The notes below the pieces were generated by a model that worked only from the letters and a program-made list of their open reading frames with translations, had not been told where the DNA came from and did not search any database. Shown piece by piece: positions 36,232 to 46,984 of a stretch of DNA of 64,000 nucleotides. A program made the translations under genes and the position numbers. Location of the stretch: NCBI RefSeq assembly GCF_004379255.2, contig NC_056048.1, positions 12,423,197 to 12,487,196 on the forward strand, written 5' to 3'. Within the stretch, counting starts at the first letter, position 1, and each line of letters starts with the position of its first letter. The stretch is from Salvia splendens (Eukaryota > Streptophyta > Magnoliopsida > Lamiales > Lamiaceae).

Positions 36232-38228
36232 GAGCATCCATAACAGTGCTCTTGCCAGTGGCACAGTTGTGGGCCCGGCCCCACTTTTTCTGGCTGCTCT
36301 CTGGCAAGAGCACGACACCCATAGCTGTGCTCTTCCGCAAGGACGAACACAATTCAATTTAAAATTCAATTAAACAAAAACATTTCCATAATATGAAAAT
36401 TCATTTAAAAAACCGAAATAACATTACAAATTACAAATAAATTTAAAAAGACATAATTAAAAGCCTAAAAATTTAAAATTACATAATTAAAATCCTAAAA
36501 ATTAAAAATTACATAATTAAAAAAACCACTACGCGTTGCCGAATTTCGCTCACATGTGTTTGATTAGGTCTTCTTGTAGCTCAATGTGGGTTCGGGTATC
36601 GCGCATTGTGTGCCTTGTCTCGATCCTTTGGCCCACCATCGTATGCACACCTCGGCGTGGGGGAGACCTCGCGGTTGAGCTTCCGGCTTCATCCTCGTCG
36701 TAGAAGCTAGCCGCCCTCGGTCCTTCGTCGGCTATAATCATGTTGTGTAAGATAATACACGTGAACATGATGTCGGCGATATTATTGACGTACCACAGCC
36801 GAGCCGGGGCCTTCACAATGTTGAATCGGGCTTGAAGGACCCCGAAGGCTCTTTCGATGTCTTTCCGCGCGGACTCTTGACGCTGCGCAAAAAGAACCCG
36901 TCTCGGGTCGTGCGGGTTGCTGAGCGTCTTCACGAAAGTCGACCACCTTGGATAGATACCATCGGCGAGATAGTAACCCATGTGGTATGCATTTCCGTTG
37001 ACGGTGAAGTCGATCGCCGGTGCTACACCATTCATCACATCATTGAAGAGTGGTGAAGAATAGAGCACGTTCAAGTCGTTGTTGGATCCGGCAACGCCGA
37101 AATATGCATGCCAAATCCATAGACGGTAGTCGGCAACGCCTCAAGGATAAGTGTTGGGCCGCCGCCTTTGTGACTGCTTAAGTGTTGCCCCCTCCAAGCA
37201 GTCGGGCAATTCTTCCACCTCCAATGCATGCAGTCAATGCTACCAAGCATGCCGGGAAAGCCATGGACTGATTCGTGAAGATGAAGCAACCTTTGGCAAT
37301 CATTGGTGGTGGGTACCCGAAGGAATTCATCACCGAAGGCTGAACGAACGCCATCGTAAAAATTTTTTAGACAAAGGATTCCAGTGGACTCACCGATATG
37401 CAAATACTCGTCGAAGAGGTTGGCCGTTTGCCCAGTAGCGAGTTGTCGGATGGCACACGTACACTTCTGCAACGGCGTGATACTTTGCCGGGCGGTTGCA
37501 TCTGGACCTGTTTGGAAGAATTCAACACGTGCGGATAATGTGTTGACAATTCGCATAAACAAGCGCTTTGACATGCGAAGACGGCGCCTGAAGTAATATG
37601 CCGGAAACCGCGGCTGGTCGGCAAAATAGTCGGCAACGAGCCTTTCGTGGGCTCCCTCCCGGTCACGACGGATGTAGCGGCGAATTGATCTAGTTCGTTG
37701 AGGAGGAGGAGCGGGGGTATTCGCCGCGACATATGCGTCGTAAGCGGCACGATGTTGTTCGTAGTATTCTTGTTCTTCGCGCTCCGCTTCCGCCATAAGA
37801 TGGGTGAAATCCATTTGAAGTTTTGAGTGAGAGATGAAGGTGTAGATAGTTTGTATGAGAATTATGAATGAGAGATGATTTGAAGTGATAAATGTGTGTA
37901 TTTATAAATGATTTTGGGGAAAAAAAAAAAAAAAAAAAAATTCAGAAAAACGGGCAAAAAATGGCCATATTTTTGGGATTTGGAAATTTTTTATTTTTTA
38001 TCATTTTAAAAAATTAAATACCGAATTTTTAATATAAATTTTTTTTTTCAAAGGCAACCGCTATGCCGTTGGCCAATCGCGTGCCGCCACTTCGCCAGCT
38101 CGCTGGCACGGACGTGATCTTCGCAGCGAGTAGCGCCGTGCCAGCGGCCCGAGCGCAGCGGCGGTGGAGCTTGTCCGTGCCAGTGGCACGGACGGACGGC
38201 GTCCGTCCGTCCACCGCTGCGCATGCTC
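36232..38228 (-). mobile_element. PIF/Harbinger element carrying ORF2 (DDE transposase)
   Basis: The left end GAGCATCCATAACAGTG and the complement of the right end GAGCATGCGCAGCGGTG match at 12 of 17 positions. TTA precedes the left end but AAC follows the right end, so the target duplication is not confirmed. Inside is one transposase gene. A/T-rich repeats of about 33 bp lie at 36430-36530. Confidence 0.7.
36550..37814 (-). pseudogene. Harbinger DDE transposase, one frameshift
   Basis: DDE_Tnp_4-type (ALP1/HARBI1-like) nuclease. It starts MDFTHLMAEAEREEQE at 37814, has a basic helix-rich region (MSKRLFMRIVNTL), and the catalytic residues lie in GSIDCMHW (first D), SNNDLNVL (second D) and RKDIERAFGVLQ (E). 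The second D is read only after a frame change near 37137, which fits loss of a single base; the frame is otherwise open to the stop at 36550-36552. About 420 codons, the normal size for the family. Known role: excision and integration of Harbinger elements with ORF1 as partner. This copy cannot make full-length enzyme. Confidence 0.85.
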
Positions 38229-38489
38229 AACCGACAAATACGCTAGAACTGAGGGACCATTACAGTGTGCAATGAATTTGTAATAAGTTAAAACAAAACT
38301 GAAAAGGAGAGAGTGAGATTAGTTGATGAACAATCCACCAAATCAGACACAAACCAAGGTAGAAGATGGAGAATAAGAGGATGGAAAAGATTAGTTTGGA
38401 TTTATAATCAGGGGAATTCGGGTTTCTAGGCCAATTGGCCTTTAAAATTACGCAAATGTACCCATTTTGTTATCTATTCCATTACTGGG

Positions 38490-38756
38490 AAAAACGCCAA
38501 TAAGAGTGGCGTGTTTATAAATAAAAACGCCAGTAATATTGGCGCGTCATTAAGCAAAAATGCCAACTTTGTTGGCGTGTTAGATTTTGACCGTATTATG
38601 GGCGTATTTTCAACCAATATACTTAAATTTAAACACGCCAACTTTGTTAACGTGTTTAACTTGAACACGCCTATGTCGATGGCGTTTTTAAGTTATAAAA
38701 CGCCAATTTTGCTGGCGTGTTTAACAAAAAAAACGCCAATTTCGTTGGCGTTTTTC
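38490..38756. repeat. Left palindrome array (8 units)
   Basis: Eight units spaced about 32-36 bp, each a short inverted repeat of the form (A)ACGCCA, a loop of 5-7 bases, TGGCGT(T); for example AAACGCCAATTTCGTTGGCG. One unit near 38595 is degenerate. The array starts directly inside the left TIR. Confidence 0.9.
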
Positions 38757-39231
38757 TGTTGAACCATATCTCCCCGATCTGCCCCAAAATCGCAAAACCC
38801 TCGTCACATTCCCTCTCCAAAGCGGCGAAAAACCTTCCCCAAACTGAAAAACGCATAAAATCTTGCCTTGGTCGGATTGAAGGGTGTAGATTTCGATTGT
38901 GGCTCATTCTTCCAAATATTAGTCCTCGTAATCGGTTAGTATATCGAATTTTTTACTTATTCTTCCAAACATTAGTGTACTAATATTTGTTGGATTATTA
39001 TGATAGTATATATTGTAGTGTAATTTATATAATTATTTGCTGGTTTGTTATAGTATTATAAATTGTATTGTAATTAATAGAAATATTTTGACCAATTGTT
39101 ATGGTATTATATGTTGTAGTATATCTAATTTTTTACCCATATTTGATAGGTTGTTATGATAGTATATATTGTAGTGTACTGTAAAGAAATATTTTTGACC
39201 AATATTTGTGTTTGACATTAATGCAGATAGT

Positions 39232-42200
39232 ATGACGTGGTGTGTCTATTTATATTGGGGTGGAAAGATAATTCCCGGAACAGTTATTTCATATGATCCT
39301 CCTTTTGCAAAAGGATTGATTATGTTGGATGAAAGTATTTCCTACGATAAGCTTGTGGAAACAATTTGTGAAAGGATGGGGATAAACATATTTGAAAACA
39401 AACTTCAAATAGTATGGAAACGTCATATATGGCATGGATCTTCAATCACGTATATAGGTATTTTACTAGAAGAAGTATACATGCCACTAATGTTTAGTGA
39501 GAGTATGACTACAGGAGGTCAAATTGAATTGTATGTTGAGTATTCGTCAATTACTCAACAACATAGTCATCTTCATCTTCTCATGAGTAATGATGTTGGT
39601 ACGTCTACGAGAGGCCGAGAACCATATTTCGCTGCAACACAAGATTTTGATGTTGGTACGTCTACGAGAGGCCAAGAACCATGCTTCGATACAACACAAG
39701 ATTTTGATGTTGGAGGCGTGCATTTAGGGGACAGTGACAACTGTGATGTGATTGAGGCCATAATTGGTCCTGATAAAGCCGACTTTCTTGATCCACAATC
39801 ACCTTATGATTCTGAAGATGTCGACCCGGATAGTACAGATTCAGATGGTGCTTCGTCGGATGAGGACCAATTTGTTGCTCCAAGAACATCCATTCCGGTT
39901 GGAGAAACAGTGGTTGGAGAAACATCAACTGGAGGAAGAGCAGTACGAGAAAGAGTTGTTCCACAGTTCCCACAGCCTGGTATGAACTATTTTCGCACCT
40001 TACCAGGTCCGTATGATAGTTTTGATCCAAAAAACTTTGAGTCTGATGATCTCAATGTGCATTATTGGAGTGAAAAAGATCCGAGCAATGTCGGTTTGCA
40101 TACTAAATTTAAAACCAAATTGGAATTGAAGTCAGCTGTGACTCATTGGCATTTGAAAAAAATCCGCCAATATACAGTCGTTGAAAGTAAAGGAAAGCGA
40201 TGGCATGCAGTTTGTAAGTGGCCACAAGGAAATCCGAAAGATAAGTCCTTACCGCCATGTTTGTGGGAGTGCCGAGCAACACTGAGGAAGCATGATGAAC
40301 ACTGGCAAATTAGAGTGTTTAGCACTGCTCATACTTGCATGGGGGATCGTAATTATAATGGGCACGCTAATCTTACGTCGGGTATGATAGCGTTGAGTGT
40401 TCGACATCAGATAGAAAACGATCCTTGCTACAAGGTAAAAGCAATTGTGGCGGATATTGAAAATAGATTTCATGTGAAAGTTAGTTACAAGAAAGCATGG
40501 TATGCTCGGAGGACAGCTATTGAGCTTGTGTATGGTTCGTGGGAGTGGAATTTCAAAGTTTTACCAGCTTATTTGAATGAGTTGCAAAGACAAAATCCTG
40601 GCACAATTGTCGAATGGTTGCATGATGACAGATCAAGCAACGGTATGAACAAGGTTTTCAAGTACGTATTTTGGGCTTTTGGTCCAGCTGTGGAGGCTTT
40701 TCAACTATGCAAACCAGTTTTAACCGTTGATGGAACTCATCTACGTGGACGATTTCGAGGTAAAATTCTTATTGCCGTTGGATTTGATGCTAATAAGAAA
40801 TGTTTGCCTATTGCATATGCCATTGTTGATGAGGAAACCATACAAAGTTGGAATTGGTTTATGGAACATATTAGACTTCACGTAGCCAAGCATGAAATAT
40901 GTGTAATATCAGATAGGCATGTGGGAATCATAGATGCAATGAATTCTCCCATATGGAAAGAAGAACCCAATGTGGGGCATCACAGATTTTGCTTGGTACA
41001 TGTTAGAAAGAATGTTTTGCAGAATCATAAAGGCATCATGGTAAAAAGACTTGTTTGGAAAATTGGTATTGCTACCAAGAAACGCAAGTTTAAGAACAGA
41101 CGTCGTTTACTTCGAACCATCAACGACGAGGCTGTGCAGTACCTTGATGCCGTGGAGTTAGAAAAATGGAGTTTGGCGTATGACAAACACAAACGATGGG
41201 GTGAGATGACCACTAATATGGTGGAATCTTACAACAATGTGTTGAGAGGCGCAAGACAACTCCCAATTAAAGCTTGCATTGATCTGATATTTTGGAGGAC
41301 AATAGAATGGTTTAATGAGCGGTCACTTGCAGCAACACAGTGTGCCACACCACTTACCCCGTGGGCCCATGAAAAGGTGTGCAAATCTGATGTAAAAGGT
41401 TAATTACATAATGTGAGAGTCCCAAACACAATTGCAGGGCTTTATGTGGTTCGAACAAAGAGTCGAATTGGTGGAAAGGGTGGTAATAAGTGGAAGGTAA
41501 AGTACTTGGAGTCGAACTGCAAATGTCAAAAGTGGCAGATGTGGAGACTTCCATGTTCACATGCAGCGGCAGTTGCGCGGTTTAGAAACGAGCCCATGTT
41601 GTCGCTTGTTGATAACGTATACCACACAAGTGTTTGGGTACACCAATATTCTACGGTGTTCAATCCAATCAGACACCAAGATTATTGGGCCGTGCCTGAA
41701 TGGACTTTGCAATGTTCACGAGCTCAGTTAAGGCCTAAAAGTCGCGGTCGATACCGTACTACTAGGATTCGTAATCAGATGGATGTCCGTGAAACTGACC
41801 AGCCACGAGCCCAACGCCGATGTAAACATTGCCGTCAACCAGGGCACGACAGACGCAACTGCCCGAATGCTCGTTCAAGGATGGATACTCAGTTGGTAGA
41901 TGATGCCGCTCACGATTTTATGCCTCCACCTCCATCAAGATCTGCAGTTCGAGGTCGTCATTCTATCAGCCACACTGATGATGCCGCTCACGATTTTATG
42001 CCTCCACCTCCACCAACATCTGCAGTTCGAGGTCGTCATTCTGTCAGCCACACTGGTTATACAGGCGAAGACATCGGGCTCGGTGATATCCCACATTCTC
42101 CACCTAGGTCTTCTGTGCGAGACGATTTTTTCGGTGTTGATCTAGAGAATGTCGTTGTGCAAGATACTCATCAGTCTAGACTCTCCACCACCAGAATCGG

Positions 42201-42246
42201 GAAGGGTATCCGTAGCTTCTTTACCCGGAGAAGGCGAGACAATTGA
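39232..42246 (+). pseudogene. MuDR-type MULE transposase with one in-frame stop
   Basis: 1005 codons read from ATG 39232 to TGA, interrupted only by TAA at 41401-41403 (codon 724), where the frame continues unchanged. N-terminal PB1-like part (MTWCVYLYWGG, residues 1-105); a 20-residue acidic-flank repeat (DVGTSTRG, twice); a MuDR zinc/DNA-binding region (KRWHAVCKWPQ to HTC, about 315-375); the MULE catalytic core with VDGTHLRGRF (about residue 500) and ISDRHVG; SWIM zinc finger CKC...LPCSH (about 762); CCHC knuckle CKHCRQPGHDRRNC (about 864); two copies of a 27-residue Pro-rich repeat; and a tail shared with the neighbouring PMD protein. Sequence before the ATG (TGCAG at 39222-39226) suggests a 5' leader intron. 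The stop removes the SWIM finger, knuckle and tail unless read through. Confidence 0.9.
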
Positions 42247-42380
42247 ACATTGTATCGTAGTTGGCCAATTGAATTGAACATTGTATCGTAGTTATTTGAT
42301 GAATTGAATATTGTATCGTAGTTATTTGATGAATTGAATATTGTATCGTTGTTATTTATTGAATTGAACATTGTAACGTT
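42242..42380 (+). repeat. Tandem repeat of about 30 bp after the transposase stop
   Basis: Four to five copies of a unit containing GAATTGAA[CT]ATTGTATCGT and AGTTATTTGAT, in the 3' untranslated region of the transposase gene. Confidence 0.85.
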
Positions 42381-42416
42381 TTGGAAACAGAAAAAAATGT
42401 GCAAAGTAGTTCATAT

Positions 42417-42797
42417 AAAAACGCCTATGACATTGGCGTTTTTATAGAACACGCCATTGAAGTTGGCGGGTTTTTTGTCATAAAACGCCATCTACAATGG
42501 CGTTTTTCAGAAAACACGTCGTCTATATCGGCGTCTATTAAAACACGCCCACTACAGTGGCGTGTTTATTCAGAAACATTACCTCGCGCGTAGCCAAAAA
42601 TGTTAAAAATTGGTGAACTGTAAAACGCCACTCCGAGTGGCGTTTTTCAAAAAACGCCGACTACAATGGCGTGTTTATTCAGAATGCCCGAGGAAAAGTT
42701 GGCCAAATTTTTTCCTAAGTTAGAAACGCCAATTGGAGTGGCGTATTATACAAAATCAAAACTGAAGTAACGAATCCAACTAGGAATGGCGCGTTTG
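42417..42797. repeat. Central palindrome array (9 units) between the two genes
   Basis: Nine units of the same palindrome as at the element ends (for example AAACGCCATCTACAATGGCG and ACGCCCACTACAGTGGCGT), between the convergent 3' ends of the transposase and PMD genes. Spacing is less regular than in the outer arrays. Two units are degenerate. Confidence 0.88.
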
Positions 42798-42941
42798 TTC
42801 CTATCGTCGACCAATAAGTAATATAAACAGTTCAAAATATCAATATGAATACGTGTAAAAAGAGGATTTATCAAATTACTAATATAAAGAGTTTAAAACA
42901 ATGAAAAAACACCAATATGAATTTAAAAAGTTCAAATAAGG

Positions 42942-45079
42942 TTATTCATCACGCCGTTTCCTCATAAACAGGCCTCGTATCCCCTTCCCAATTCTGGATG
43001 TAGATTTAGGGATCCTTGAGGGAGGAGTATCTTCAACAACAGCGTTCTCGAGATCCACCCCAAAAAAAGTATCTCTCACAGACGACCGCGGTGGAGAATC
43101 GGGGACATCACTGAGGCCAATTTCTTCTCCGGTACCACCAGTGTGGCTGATTGAATGACGGCCTCGAACGGCAGAGCTCGGTGGAGGTGGGTCCACAAAA
43201 TCTTCATCGGAGTCGTGTGCGAACTGAGATGACGACTCTCCGTAAGCGGTTTTCTTCTTGTTTCGTCGTTTTGCTTTTTGCCTTACGGGTACGTCCACGT
43301 CCATAGCAGAGCGCTGCGAAGGACGGTAGTCCATCCGCTGAGTCTCCCCGGATATCTGCAGTCCTTCTTCAACCATCCTCGAAATGGTTTCCATATCCGG
43401 ACAGAAATGTCCTGTCGTAGCTCGGCCCATTAGCAAGTGGCGTATATTGTGAAGCGTCTCCACCTATAATTTTTCAAATTTAAGTACATATCATAATATG
43501 AATTTAAATAAGTAATCCGGGTTTTTTCAAAGTATAAATAATGTACCGCGAAGTTATGAGAAGATGCCGTTTCGTGGAATCCCTCTTCAGCATGCACACC
43601 GGGTTTGGTTAAATACACCACAGTGATCTGGCGAAACCAATTCATATATTCTTCCGTTGCAATAGGCTCATCACTTTCATCCAGATCAGTCCACACCGTA
43701 AAGTGTCTATTGTCCCACTCCTGTATATAACCGGCGTGCCAATCAATCCAATTTCGACCAGATTTCCCACGGCGATCCTGTTTCATAAAATCAGAACCGT
43801 GGAAGCGGGGGAGGTCCGGGATATACGGTTGGACAATCCCAAATTGGCGCAACACTCGGTGTGGGAGGTGTGGCTCAGCAATATTCCAGCAAATAAGCAT
43901 TGTTATCGACATCCATATTTCACAACCGGCATTACAATTGTCCGGCACTTCACGGTGGAGATAAGGCCTCCAAATAAACTACATGTGACACAAATTTATT
44001 AAAAATAAATTCAATAAAAACAACAAACAAAAAACAATTTATAAGTATATAAAGTACCTGATTGGCATGCATAATAGAGAAATGATCTCGAAAATTTTCA
44101 ATACAATGTCCGGGTGCTTTTACATATGACGCCGGACCGTTCCATCTAAAAAATTAAAATTATGAACGAATAGCACAAAGATTGATGAACATTAAGCTTA
44201 AAAAATGAATTAGTTTACAACTTACGCGCTTGCAAATGGTAGATAGTCTGTCTGCACGGGATCTAGCATCCTCGGTCTAATGTTTGGGATTCTCTCCCAA
44301 GCCCACAGCTGTAACAGCGTTAAGGCTCCCCCGACATCCGTCCTCTTAGCAACGGCAGCTTCACACAAATTGTGGTACAAGCAAGCAAGCGTCGCACCAC
44401 CCCAGCTATATATACAACACCGTTGTATATCCATGAAAAATTGTAAATAGAAGAACGGGATTTTATTTCCGGTGGCGTTTGGGATCATCAGACCACCAAG
44501 TAAAAGCAGACAATATATACGAGCCCGCTGAGCATATATGTTGTGTTCCATGTCATCAGTCAGCTCAATCCTCAATTGACGCGATAAGGTTGTCTGCTTA
44601 AAAGCCATTTCCTTCATCTCGGATGCGTCCGGCATGAATCCTAAAAAAACCAAACACCTATCCGCCCAAAATCCCGCTTCCGTCGGGGGGATGTAACCTG
44701 TCACAGCCTCTCCATCAACTTTCAGGCCCCATAAGACCTCCACGTCTTGGAGAGTCACAGTCGCTTCACCAATTGGAAAGTGAAACGTGTGAGTCTCTGG
44801 TCTCCACCGTTCAATCAAAGCGGTGATAAGATGGTGGTCAATGTCTTTTGGTTTACCACACCTTAATATACCACCAAACCCCATCTGGTCCACTAATGCC
44901 AAGACATGTTGATTGATGGGAACATCCCAAATTATTCCTTCGTATCGTCGGCAGCGTACATCTTTGGATGGAACTCCTGCCCATATGTCATTAGAGACGT
45001 GTTGTCTCTGAAAGTACAAAACTGATGGATCCGCAGGACCACATGCAAGCCGACGACGAGAGGTTGAAGATGATGCCAT
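42942..45079 (-). CDS. Plant mobile domain (MAIN-like) protein, MULE-encoded
   Basis: Intact spliced frame of 631 residues on the minus strand. Exons: 45079-44226, 44145-44058, 43978-43547, 43463-42942; all introns are GT-AG and 79-83 bp long. Start MASSSTSRRRLACGP; the plant mobile domain covers most of exons 1-3, with W-G-L-K-V-D-G-E-AVTGY, LQLWAWERIP and WNGPASYVKAPGHC-type segments. After it come a basic stretch (QKAKRRNKKK) and a tail of about 75 residues closely matching the end of the transposase encoded opposite. PMD proteins occur both as host genes (MAIN/MAIL, needed for meristem and genome stability and TE silencing) and inside MULE and Gypsy elements. Here it is inside the MULE ends, so it is the transposon form. 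Its function is unproven; DNA binding or help to the transposase is plausible. Open splicing and frame suggest it is under selection or young. Confidence 0.88.
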
Positions 45080-45790
45080 ATGTTACCTACACAACATTCA
45101 TAATCCAAATTCAACAATAGACAAACATAAACCATTTCAATAATTAGATACAATTTAATCCAATTTCACAAAATTGAACACCAAAATCAAATAATTCACA
45201 TAACACAATTCAATTTGCCCAACCTAACAATTTCAATTTGTCCAATTTCAATTTGTCAAACCTAATAATATAAACAAATTTAACAATTCAAACTATAACA
45301 ACATAAACCAAAACAATTTATACACAAATTGCCCAATTTATACATAAACCAAAACAATTTATACAACATAAACCAAAACTATAACAACATAAACCAAAAC
45401 AATTTATACACAATTCAAACTATAACAACATAAATGAAAACAATTCACAAATTTATACACAATTTATACATAAACCAAAACAATTCAAACTATAACAATT
45501 CAAACTATAACAACATAAACCAAAACAATTCAAACTATAACAATTCACAAATTTGTCAAACCTAACAACATAAACCAAAACAATTTGCCCAATTTTTTAA
45601 CTATAACAACCCTAGGGTTTAGGTTATTCCTCAAATTTATACACAAATTCACTTAAACCCAAACAATCCAACATAATAATCAACAATAATGTCATTCAAA
45701 CAATCCATAATGCATAATATTTCAACTCAATTCACAACCCATTATAAACCCTAGCTAATTATCCAACAATTACTCCAATAATGTGAAAGA
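45080..45790 (-). repeat. A/T-rich degenerate repeats upstream of the PMD gene
   Basis: Loose repeats of ACATAAACCAAAACAATT and CAATTCAAACTATAAC, mainly 45290-45600. This is the presumed promoter and leader of the PMD gene; no clear TATA box can be singled out. Confidence 0.6.
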
Positions 45791-45978
45791 TAAGCATACT
45801 AACCGAATAAAATAGATGAATTTGGGGAAGAATAACACTAACTGACGAATGGAGGGCGAAATCAGGGAGAGGAGAGCGAATTCGCGGAGAGAGAGGAGCT
45901 GGAGAAATCGAAATCGCGAAGTGTGTGAGGGTGTTTTTTCGCGATTTGGGGGAGGAAGGCTGGTATATCATTCTGACT

Positions 45979-46276
45979 AAACACGCCAGTCAGGTTGGCG
46001 TGTTTCACAAAACACGCTCTTCGTGTTGGCGTTTTTCAATAACCACGCCATTCTCTTCAGCGTTTTTATAACAATTACACGCCATAGCCAATGGCGTTGT
46101 TAGGTAATACACGCCAATTTGGTTGGCGTGTTTTATCGTAATTCCTCTTGCCGACAATACGTCTAAAATACGCCGCAAGTATAAAACGCCATTGAAGTTG
46201 GCGTCTTTACTAAAAAACACGCCTATCAAATTGGCGTGCATACTTATAGACACGCCAATAGCATTGGCGTTTTTCC
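45979..46276. repeat. Right palindrome array (8 units)
   Basis: Eight recognisable units such as ACGCCAATTTGGTTGGCGT and ACGCCATTGAAGTTGGCGT, plus one decayed unit near 46150-46180. It ends directly at the inner border of the right TIR, mirroring the left array. Confidence 0.9.
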
Positions 46277-46805
46277 CATATATGGAATAGATAACAAAAA
46301 GGGTACATTTGCGTAATTTTAAAGGCCAATTGGCCTAGAAACCCGAATTCCTCTTATAATCAAAGGGCTATGATTGATTTGAAGGACGTTGAATAAGAAT
46401 GGTATTTTTGTTGGGATGTTGATATCTAATGCTGATTTGTAGTGGAGTATTGTTTTGCAACCACAAACTGCACAATGGCAACCAAACTTCTATGGATTAT
46501 AGAACATGTCCACAACTCAAATGTTCGACAATGTTTTCCGGAAAGAGGAAAAAGGAGGAAGAAGGGGAAATGAGAGAAAATAGTGTACAAATTTACCCTC
46601 CAACTTTTGGGGGTGCTTTTGTCTAAAAAAAACTTAAAAAGTGAAAAGAATCTTAAAATGCGCATAAGTACAAGTATAGAGACCGCAAATAATATTTTGC
46701 AAGTATAGGGACCGTAAACATGCATCATGATAAATATATGGCCTAAATATGTAATTCACTCTTTATAAAAATACCAATTGACTAAAACTCCCTGCTGCGA
46801 CATTA

Positions 46806-46813
46806 CCGCCAAT
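46806..46813 (-). promoter_or_regulatory. E2F-type site (ATTGGCGG)
   Basis: CCGCCAAT on the plus strand, ATTGGCGG on the minus strand, fitting the plant E2F consensus WTTSSCSS. It lies 179 bp before the CDT2 start codon and about 35 bp from the right end of the outer transposon. Confidence 0.5.
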
Positions 46814-46877
46814 TACACTCACAAGTATGAAAGGTGAAAAATTTAAAGATTTCCTGCTTCCCAACGCGCCCATCTCC

Positions 46878-46887
46878 TCCCGCCAAA
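46878..46887 (-). promoter_or_regulatory. E2F consensus site (TTTGGCGGGA)
   Basis: TCCCGCCAAA on the plus strand is a full match to the canonical E2F element TTTSSCGS, 98 bp upstream of the CDT2 ATG. CDT2 acts in S phase, so E2F control is expected from the known biology of the gene. Confidence 0.65.
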
Positions 46888-46936
46888 TTAAACCTCATCA
46901 ATACTCCGGTAAATCCTCACCACTAGTTTCGAATTC

Positions 46937-46974
46937 CAGAGAGAGAGAGCAGCAGCAGCAGCAGCAGCAGCAGC
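46937..46974 (+). repeat. (GA)n(AGC)9 microsatellite in the CDT2 leader
   Basis: A short GA run followed by nine AGC units (46948-46974), ending 10 bp before the ATG. Confidence 0.9.
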
Positions 46975-46984
46975 ATCAGCAGAA

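Larger units (their letters stand above)
38411..46353. mobile_element. Two-gene MULE (7.94 kb) with palindrome arrays
   Basis: Flanked by a perfect 9-bp duplication TTATAATCA (38402-38410 and 46354-46362), typical of Mutator-like elements. Terminal inverted repeats of about 100 bp begin GGGGAATTCGGGTTTC on the left and GAGGAATTCGGGTTTC on the right (complement), continue through TAGGCCAATTGGCC and are almost identical to the first palindrome. It holds a MuDR-type transposase gene (+), a plant mobile domain gene (-) in convergent orientation, and three palindrome arrays. High TIR identity suggests recent movement. Confidence 0.92.
34985..46772. mobile_element. Outer element with TIRs of about 240 bp, now hosting three others
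   Basis: 34987-35226 and 46536-46770 are inverted copies: TTTATAAAAGAGTGAA, GCGGTCCCTATACTTGC, TTTTAAGATTCTTTTCAC, then ACAAAA-x-CACCC and CTCTCATT blocks in the same order. Without the nested insertions the element would be under 1 kb and non-coding. Long TIRs suggest a MULE-type element, but no clear target duplication was found. Its right end is only about 35-105 bp from two E2F-type sites upstream of the CDT2 homologue. Confidence 0.75.

Noticed and set aside
36229..38231. A confirmed 3-bp TSD for the Harbinger ORF2 element
   Set aside because: TTA precedes the left end but AAC follows the right end. The border may be eroded, so no duplication is claimed.
41398..41430. The in-frame TAA at 41401 as part of a small intron
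   Set aside because: The possible GT...AG span would be under 35 bp, too short for a plant intron, and the frame continues unchanged without removal.
38490..46276. Repeated palindromes as a CRISPR array
   Set aside because: This is plant nuclear DNA. The units are imperfect palindromes with variable loops and uneven spacing, lie inside MULE ends, and have no cas genes.
38490..46276. MULE palindromes as amplified E2F sites
   Set aside because: The core TTGGCGT resembles E2F sites, but the base after GGCG is T in nearly all units, so they miss the TTTSSCGS and WTTSSCSS consensus. Only the two sites at 46806 and 46878, outside the MULE, fit.
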